Notes under the pieces: model-generated
Databases searched by the model: none
What the model saw: only the letters and a program-made list of their open reading frames with translations
What the model was told of the DNA's origin: nothing
Source of the DNA: Paraclostridium ghonii
Lineage (GTDB): Bacteria; Bacillota; Clostridia; Peptostreptococcales; Peptostreptococcaceae
Length of the DNA: 11,036 bases
Direction of reading: 5' to 3'
Assembly: GCF_023653455.1 (NCBI RefSeq)
Contig: NZ_JAKEDR010000111.1
Coordinates: 1-11,036, forward strand
Part shown: in pieces, positions 6,953 through 11,036 of the stretch
Position numbering within the stretch: position 1 is the stretch's first letter
Layout: each line of letters starts with the position of its first letter
Made by a program: the position numbers and the translations under genes

Positions 6953-7948
6953 TTATTGTCCTATAGTAGCAGCCATTATAGCTTTTATAGTATGCATTCT
7001 GTTTTCAGCTTCGTCAAATACAACAGATTGCTTAGATTCAAATACTTCATCTGTAACTTCCATTTCAGTTATACCAAATTTTTCATGCATTTCAGCACCT
7101 ACTTTAGTTTTTAAATCATGGAATGCTGGTAAGCAGTGCATGAATATAGCTTCTGGATTAGCATTGTCCATAACTTGTTTATTAACTTGGAATGGTTTTA
7201 ATTCTTTTATTCTAGCTTCCCAAACTTCATCTGGTTCTCCCATAGATACCCAAACGTCTGTGTATATAACGTCAGCATTTTTAGTTCCAGCCATAACATC
7301 TTCTGTTAATGTTATAGTACATCCGTTTTCGTCAGCTATTTCTTTACATGTAGCTACTAATTCCTCTGCTGGGAATAATTCTTTTGGAGCACAAGCTGTA
7401 AAGTTAAGTCCCATCTTAGCACAAGCAACCATTAAAGAGTTACCCATGTTGTTTCTAGCATCTCCCATGTAAACAAAGTTTACACCTTTTAATCTTCCTA
7501 ATTTTTCTTCTATAGTTAATAAGTCAGCTATCATTTGAGTTGGATGGAACTCAGTTGTTAATCCATTCCATACTGGTACTCCAGCATAAGCTGCTAATTC
7601 TTCAACTATGTCTTGAGAGAATCCTCTATATTCTATACCATCGTACATTCTTCCTAAAACTCTAGCAGTATCTGCTATAGATTCTTTTTTACCCATTTGA
7701 GATCCTGTAGGTCCTAAGTATGTAACACCCATACCTAAATCCATTGCTCCAACTTCAAATGAACATCTAGTTCTAGTTGAATCTTTTTCAAATAATATAG
7801 CAACATTTTTACCGTCTAATGTTTTGTTTACTACACCAGCTCTTTTTAAGTCTTTTAAGTTTTTAGATAAATCTAATAAGTATCTTATTTCCTCAGTTGT
7901 GAAATCTAATAATTTTAAAAATGAACGTCCTCTTAAATTAACTGCCAT
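6953..7948 (-). CDS. arcB: Ornithine carbamoyltransferase, catabolic
   Basis: In the ADI pathway this cytoplasmic enzyme runs in the catabolic direction: citrulline + phosphate gives ornithine + carbamoyl phosphate. The length of 331 aa is normal. The carbamoyl-phosphate loop DSTRTR (56-61) and HPTQ (135-138) belong to the N-terminal domain. The ornithine-binding domain has [11 protein letters not shown] (161-171), TDVWVSMGE (230-238) and HCLPAFHD (271-278) with C272. All key residues are present. Translation starts at ATG 7948 after a perfect AGGAGG. The catabolic assignment rests on its position between arcA and arcC; sequence motifs alone do not separate it from anabolic ArgF. Confidence 0.96.
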   Translation of the reverse strand: MAVNLRGRSFLKLLDFTTEEIRYLLDLSKNLKDLKRAGVVNKTLDGKNVAILFEKDSTRTRCSFEVGAMDLGMGVTYLGPTGSQMGKKESIADTARVLGRMYDGIEYRGFSQDIVEELAAYAGVPVWNGLTTEFHPTQMIADLLTIEEKLGRLKGVNFVYMGDARNNMGNSLMVACAKMGLNFTACAPKELFPAEELVATCKEIADENGCTITLTEDVMAGTKNADVIYTDVWVSMGEPDEVWEARIKELKPFQVNKQVMDNANPEAIFMHCLPAFHDLKTKVGAEMHEKFGITEMEVTDEVFESKQSVVFDEAENRMHTIKAIMAATIGQ

Positions 7949-8011
7949 TGTAAAATCCTCCTAATAAGTTATGTTGTATTATATTTTTTTGTTAAATTAT
8001 ATTTTTTATTT

Positions 8012-8051
8012 AAATTCTTTAAAAGATTACGTTTAATATTTTAAAGAATTT
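8012..8051 (-). terminator. 13-bp hairpin just after arcA
   Basis: The arms aaattctttaaaa (8012-8024) and ttttaaagaattt (8039-8051) are perfectly complementary around a 14-base loop, starting 18 bases past the arcA stop. The run after the stem on the minus strand is A-rich, so termination of arcA transcripts is doubtful. The plus strand has the better T-run. A processing or stability stem, or a terminator against opposing transcription, fits equally well. Confidence 0.4.
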
Positions 8052-8069
8052 TTTTACATGCTATAGAGT

Positions 8070-9293
8070 TTATACTTCTCTAATTAAAGGCATTGACATA
8101 CATCTTGGGCCTCCACGACCTCTTGATAATTCACTTGATGGTATAACATGTATTTTTATTCCATTTTCAACTAATAATTGATTAGTTACGTAGTTTCTTG
8201 AGTAAACAACAACTTCTCCTGGTTTTATACATAATGTGTTAGAACCATCATTCCATTGTTCTCTATCAGCTATAACTTTATCTCCACCACCACATTGGAT
8301 TAAAGTAACTTTTTCTACTCCAAGGTGTTTAGCTAATACAACTTCTAAAGCTTCATTAACTTCTTTTATATTTAATTCCCCTTCTTTATCTCCTTTAGTT
8401 ATTTCAAATACTTGAAGAGGACCTTGTATTCCTGGATGTATAGTGAATTTATCAACATCTATTTGAGTAAATACTGTATCTAAATGCATCATAGCTCTAT
8501 TATTTGGTATATTAACACCTAATATAGTTTCTATTTTATTGTTTTCACTATGGAAGAATATTTGCTTAGCTATATGTTCAACAGCTACAGCTTCAGTTCT
8601 TTGAGATATACCTATTGCTAAAGTTTTTTCAGTTAAGTTTAATATATCTCCACCTTCTATGTGATGTTCAAAGTCTCTATCATAGAATCTTTCAACTTGT
8701 CCTTTGAAATCTTTATGATATTTGAATATATAATCAGCATATAAAGTTTCTCTATTTCTAGTTACAGAATACATTTTATTTAAACTTACTCCATTACCTA
8801 TACTTGCAAATGGATCTCTTGTGAAGTATAAGTTAGGCATTGGATCAGCTACGAATGGATAATCATCATCAACTAAATCAGTTAAACTCTTTGTTGATAA
8901 TGCAGGTAATTCGTTTTTGTTTATACCTGCCATTGTTTTTGTTATTAAATCTTCATTATTTTCAAATCCTTTTAAGAATTCATATACATTTTTTTGAAGT
9001 TCTGGACTTTTTATTCCAGCTTCTTTTATAAATTGATTTATAAATTGTTCTTTTATTTCTTCATCTTCCATTACTTCTGCTGCTAATTCGTGTAAATAAA
9101 CAACTTCTACACCATTTTCTCTTAGTACTTGTGCAAAAGCATCATGTTCTTGTTGAGCTACTTCTAAAAAAGGTATATCATCAAATAATAATCTCTCTAA
9201 ATATTCAGGTGTTAAATTTTCTATCTCTGCACCTGGTCTATGAAGTAAAACTTTCTTTAGTGGCTTTATTTCACTTGTTACTCTAATTCCCAT
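8070..9293 (-). CDS. arcA: Arginine deiminase
   Basis: First enzyme of the ADI pathway: arginine + H2O gives citrulline + NH3, in the cytoplasm. At 407 aa it has the usual length of bacterial ADI. Catalytic positions of the guanidino-modifying fold are all visible: D160 in FTRDPF, E213 in [10 protein letters not shown]270 and D272 in [12 protein letters not shown], and nucleophile C398 in [17 protein letters not shown] at the C-terminus. The N-terminus [21 protein letters not shown] is typical. ATG 9293 follows AGGGAGGT by seven bases. It is the first gene of the arc operon, 145 bases downstream of the MerR-methyltransferase gene and in the same direction. A candidate promoter and palindrome lie in that gap. 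Confidence 0.97.
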   Translation of the reverse strand: MGIRVTSEIKPLKKVLLHRPGAEIENLTPEYLERLLFDDIPFLEVAQQEHDAFAQVLRENGVEVVYLHELAAEVMEDEEIKEQFINQFIKEAGIKSPELQKNVYEFLKGFENNEDLITKTMAGINKNELPALSTKSLTDLVDDDYPFVADPMPNLYFTRDPFASIGNGVSLNKMYSVTRNRETLYADYIFKYHKDFKGQVERFYDRDFEHHIEGGDILNLTEKTLAIGISQRTEAVAVEHIAKQIFFHSENNKIETILGVNIPNNRAMMHLDTVFTQIDVDKFTIHPGIQGPLQVFEITKGDKEGELNIKEVNEALEVVLAKHLGVEKVTLIQCGGGDKVIADREQWNDGSNTLCIKPGEVVVYSRNYVTNQLLVENGIKIHVIPSSELSRGRGGPRCMSMPLIREV

Positions 9294-9336
9294 AACTGTT
9301 ACCTCCCTTATTTTGCTTTAACTTTTTCTTTTATTC

Positions 9337-9367
9337 TTTATAAGTTGTCTTTCTAGTTTTTACACAA
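9337..9367 (-). promoter_or_regulatory. Candidate arcA promoter
   Basis: TTGTGT (9367-9362) and TATAAA (9342-9337) are 19 bases apart on the minus strand; shifting the -10 by one base (TTATAA) gives 18. A long spacer is what MerR-type activators use, and a MerR gene lies directly upstream. However, this spacer lacks an obvious dyad and does not contain the GTTACGT arm seen at the MerR gene's own promoter, so the link is speculative. Confidence 0.35.
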
Positions 9368-9376
9368 TTTAATTGT
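9364..9376. promoter_or_regulatory. Palindrome upstream of arcA, possible operator
   Basis: On the minus strand ACAATT-A-AATTGT is a perfect 6+1+6 palindrome. It overlaps the putative -35 of arcA. It does not match the ArgR box, CcpA cre or FNR/ArcR consensus well, so the binding protein, if any, is unidentified. Confidence 0.35.
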
Positions 9377-9393
9377 AAATTTATTTTAAAAAC

Positions 9394-9420
9394 TTATATT
9401 ATATTTCTAAAATAATATAA
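9394..9420 (-). terminator. AT-only hairpin after the MerR-methyltransferase gene
   Basis: The arms ttatattat (9394-9402) and ataatataa (9412-9420) pair perfectly. On the minus strand the stem is followed by G then T5. It lies 19 bases past the stop of the MerR gene and could be a weak terminator, leaving some read-through into arcA. The stem has no G-C pairs, so stability is low. Confidence 0.35.
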
Positions 9421-9438
9421 ATTTATTAAAACCTTAAG

Positions 9439-10629
9439 TTAAACTTTTATACTTTTAAATAATACATGGCTATTTGTTATATGGATTTCTTTATTTTTCC
9501 TTATATTTTCATCGATATAACTTTCAAACTCTTTTTTCTTTGTGTCGACTACTTCTAAAATATCACCTGGAATTGTATATATGTATTCTAATATAGCTTT
9601 TGTATCATTTATTATTAATTTATCCTTATAACAATACCTTTGAATATCGCTAAAATAGTCTTTTAATATATTTTCGCCATTATTTAATCCAAATTTTTCA
9701 GAAAGCTTTTCCTCTGAGATTTTCATATTACTATTAAATCCTAGCATAAGCTCTTCTAATTCTTTCATATGTCTATCATCAATAGTAGAACAGTAAAATT
9801 GTCCTCCTAACTTTAAAACTCTTTTGATTTCAGATAATACTTTGCTCAAATCTTTCATATAAAACAATACGTGATTGGCAATTACTACATCAAAACTTTC
9901 ATCTTTAAAAGGTATATCACTTGGATTTACTATTTTAAAATTGAATTTGTGGTCATATTTCCCAAGATTATAGTTTGCATCATCAATCATATCTTGGCAT
10001 ATATCAGTTAATGTTATACTTACACTTTTTTTTAAAGAGTCAATATTTTTAGCCCATAAAGCTCCATTTCCACATCCAATTTCTAAAACCTTGTAATTTT
10101 TTTTGAATTTCAAATTACTAAAAACCCAGCTGTACCAACCTTTTTTATTAGAACCAAATCTATCTTGAAGTTTAACGTTAGCATTTAAGTTAGACGAATC
10201 TATATATTGTTGAAGTAACTGGTTTTCATTTTCCAATATCTTAATTATGTCTATAGTTTTTTCCCAGTCTAGACATTCGTCATTTATAATGCTAGTTTCA
10301 GCTTCCTCCATAATGTTTAAAACCGTTTTCATATGGTTTATTTTGTTCCTAATAATATTTTTTTGTAAGTTAAATGAATTAACCATCTCATCTTTCCCAA
10401 AACTGTGTAATTCTATACTCATTACTTCATCTAGAGATAATCCTAGATATTTTAAAGCTAGAATCTTTTTTAACTTTATGAAATCGTTATTCGAGTACAA
10501 TCTGTGACCTAGTTCATTATGATGTGATGCTTTTAAAATTCCCTTATTGTCATAATACCTTATAGTTCTTATAGTCACTCCTGCCATTTTGGCAAATTCA
10601 CCTGTAGTATATAATCTTTCATCCTTCAT
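9439..10629 (-). CDS. MerR-family regulator fused to a SAM-dependent methyltransferase domain
   Basis: This 396-aa cytoplasmic protein has a MerR winged helix at ~5-75 (YTTGEFAKMAGVTIRTIRYYD, 7-27, then GHRLYSNNDF) and a helical coiled-coil-like linker at ~80-145. From ~165 it has a class I methyltransferase fold: motif I VLEIGCGNG (181-189), the acidic ribose-binding residue D209 in LTDI, SFDVVIANHVLFYMKD (245-260) and VLKLGGQFYCSTID (271-284). A tail of ~110 residues follows. The SAM-binding motifs look intact, so it may bind or use SAM; in other MerR proteins the C-terminal part is the ligand sensor. ATG 10629 follows GGGGGAG. A MerR-type promoter with a palindromic 19-base spacer precedes it, pointing to autoregulation. 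It may also control arcA next door. The methyl acceptor and effector are unknown. Confidence 0.88.
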   Translation of the reverse strand: MKDERLYTTGEFAKMAGVTIRTIRYYDNKGILKASHHNELGHRLYSNNDFIKLKKILALKYLGLSLDEVMSIELHSFGKDEMVNSFNLQKNIIRNKINHMKTVLNIMEEAETSIINDECLDWEKTIDIIKILENENQLLQQYIDSSNLNANVKLQDRFGSNKKGWYSWVFSNLKFKKNYKVLEIGCGNGALWAKNIDSLKKSVSITLTDICQDMIDDANYNLGKYDHKFNFKIVNPSDIPFKDESFDVVIANHVLFYMKDLSKVLSEIKRVLKLGGQFYCSTIDDRHMKELEELMLGFNSNMKISEEKLSEKFGLNNGENILKDYFSDIQRYCYKDKLIINDTKAILEYIYTIPGDILEVVDTKKKEFESYIDENIRKNKEIHITNSHVLFKSIKV

Positions 10630-10660
10630 TATATCTCCCCCAACTTCATTGCCTAATTAC

Positions 10661-10691
10661 ATTCTACAAGGTTACGTTACGTAACAGGCAA
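10661..10691 (-). promoter_or_regulatory. MerR-type promoter: 19-base spacer with palindromic operator
   Basis: On the minus strand TTGCCT (10691-10686) and TAGAAT (10666-10661) are separated by exactly 19 bases. The spacer contains the perfect palindrome gttacgt-t-acgtaac (10671-10685). An over-long 19-20 base spacer with a dyad inside it is the hallmark of promoters untwisted by MerR-family activators. The predicted start is near 10654, giving a leader of about 25 bases before the MerR ATG. This strongly suggests that the regulator controls its own gene. Confidence 0.75.
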
Positions 10692-10736
10692 CACATAATT
10701 TTAATATTTTTAAACTTTTTTAAAAAGTATATTTTT

Positions 10737-10760
10737 AGTATAAATCTTTATATTTATACT
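10737..10760 (+). terminator. AT-rich hairpin with T-run on the plus strand
   Basis: The arms agtataaat (10737-10745) and atttatact (10752-10760) pair perfectly around six bases, and ttatttttt follows on the plus strand. It has the shape of a terminator for plus-strand transcription, but no plus-strand gene is visible upstream of it, and the stem is AT-only apart from one G-C pair. Its role is unclear. Confidence 0.25.
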
Positions 10761-10863
10761 TTATTTTTTAAACTTTTTAGGCATTTTTAGTTTTTTTATG
10801 CATTTTTATGTTTTATCCCTATTATAAATTATATACTTAATTTCTATAATTTTTCAAATAAAA

Positions 10864-10879
10864 AGGTGGTTTAAACCTT
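10864..10879 (-). terminator. Weak terminator-like hairpin
   Basis: On the minus strand AAGGT and ACCTT flank TTAAACC and are followed by TTTATTT. The ten-base palindrome ggtttaaacc (10868-10877) overlaps it. The five-base stem is short. It could end a gene lying beyond the right edge of the window. Confidence 0.25.
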
Positions 10880-10955
10880 CCAAAATAAAAAAATCCGATT
10901 CACTCATATCTCCAACGACATTAAAAAATAGGTACGTTACTCAAATTTAATCCTC

Positions 10956-11000
10956 AGGAAATTACATTTATCCACAGTTTAGAATTAAATGTAATTTCCT
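10956..11000. repeat. Perfect 15-bp inverted repeat with 15-base loop
   Basis: aggaaattacattta (10956-10970) and taaatgtaatttcct (10986-11000) are exact reverse complements. Neither strand has a T-run after the stem, so this is not an ordinary terminator. TTATCCACA, the DnaA-box consensus, lies at 10968-10976 across the arm-loop boundary. The element could be a regulatory RNA stem, a protein-binding dyad or a short palindromic repeat. Confidence 0.7.
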
Positions 11001-11036
11001 AATGATTAAAAAATATTAAAATCCTATCTATTATTT

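Larger units (their letters stand above)
10630..11036. other. Gene-less, AT-rich region at the right edge
   Basis: I find no credible coding sequence in these 407 bases. Besides the MerR-type promoter (10661-10691) it holds an AT-rich hairpin (10737-10760), a weak terminator-like hairpin (10864-10879), an isolated tacgttac (10933-10940) that repeats part of the MerR palindrome, and a perfect 15-bp inverted repeat (10956-11000). The nonamer gcattttta occurs twice (10781-10789 and 10800-10808). There is no tRNA, rRNA or transposase fragment that I can recognise. Confidence 0.6.

Noticed and set aside
6650..7472. Two overlapping plus-strand open frames across arcC and arcB
   Set aside because: They lie opposite strongly conserved genes, have no ribosome binding site, and their composition is what the reverse complement of AT-rich coding DNA gives.
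7896..7905. Third copy of gttgtgaaat
   Set aside because: It is a single copy inside the arcB coding region near its start, without a partner at 21 bp, and is best explained by codons.
9364..9380. ArgR box, CcpA cre or FNR/ArcR site upstream of arcA
   Set aside because: The palindrome ACAATTAAATTGT lacks the TGAAT/ATTCA halves of an ARG box, the central CG of cre, and the TTGAT/ATCAA or TGTGA/TCACA halves of FNR/CRP-type sites.
10854..10907. 17-codon open frame (MSESDFF...) in the right-edge region
   Set aside because: The only Shine-Dalgarno-like GGAG is two bases from the ATG, the frame runs into the weak hairpin, and nothing supports translation.
10968..10976. Replication origin suggested by the DnaA box
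   Set aside because: There is one box only, with no cluster, no DNA-unwinding element and no dnaA, dnaN or plasmid rep gene in view.

Overview
The window is AT-rich and all ten gene models lie on the minus strand, so transcription runs right to left. Lysine/isoleucine-rich proteins, AGGAGG-type ribosome binding sites, TTG/GTG starts and an arginine deiminase cluster with a YfcC-type transporter suggest a low-GC Firmicute. A Peptostreptococcaceae clostridium such as Paraclostridium or Paeniclostridium is my best guess. The genus is an inference from style and gene content, not from a search.

Right to left: about 400 gene-less bases (10630-11036) hold a perfect 15-bp inverted repeat, several AT-rich hairpins and a MerR-type promoter. 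That promoter drives a MerR regulator fused to a SAM-dependent methyltransferase domain (9439-10629). Next comes the arginine deiminase operon: arcA (8070-9293), arcB (6953-7948), arcC (5926-6861), a YfcC-family ArcD-like transporter (4247-5788) and a small unrecognised membrane protein (3823-4227). A strong terminator at 3784-3820 closes the operon. Arginine would be imported in exchange for ornithine, deiminated to citrulline, split to ornithine plus carbamoyl phosphate, and used to make ATP, NH3 and CO2.

Each gap inside the arc operon (arcA/arcB, arcB/arcC, arcC/arcD) holds a hairpin resembling an intrinsic terminator, which suggests graded expression or processing rather than one uniform message.

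The left third is regulatory. It holds a MocR-type GntR/aminotransferase regulator (2258-3718), a cytoplasmic PAS histidine kinase with no adjacent response regulator of its usual class (958-2145), a LytTR response regulator (80-793), and the first codons of a membrane protein cut by the window edge (1-56), probably a sensor kinase. Upstream of the PAS kinase there is a consensus -10 with a poor -35. Just upstream of that lie two identical 11-bp repeats at a 21-bp period, the geometry expected of an activator site and typical of LytTR regulators.

The core pathway is ordinary. The less ordinary parts are the MerR-methyltransferase with its 19-bp-spacer palindromic promoter, the unknown membrane protein at the end of the arc operon, the tandem repeats before the kinase, and the hairpins between arc genes. 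I see no CRISPR array, transposase, tRNA or rRNA.
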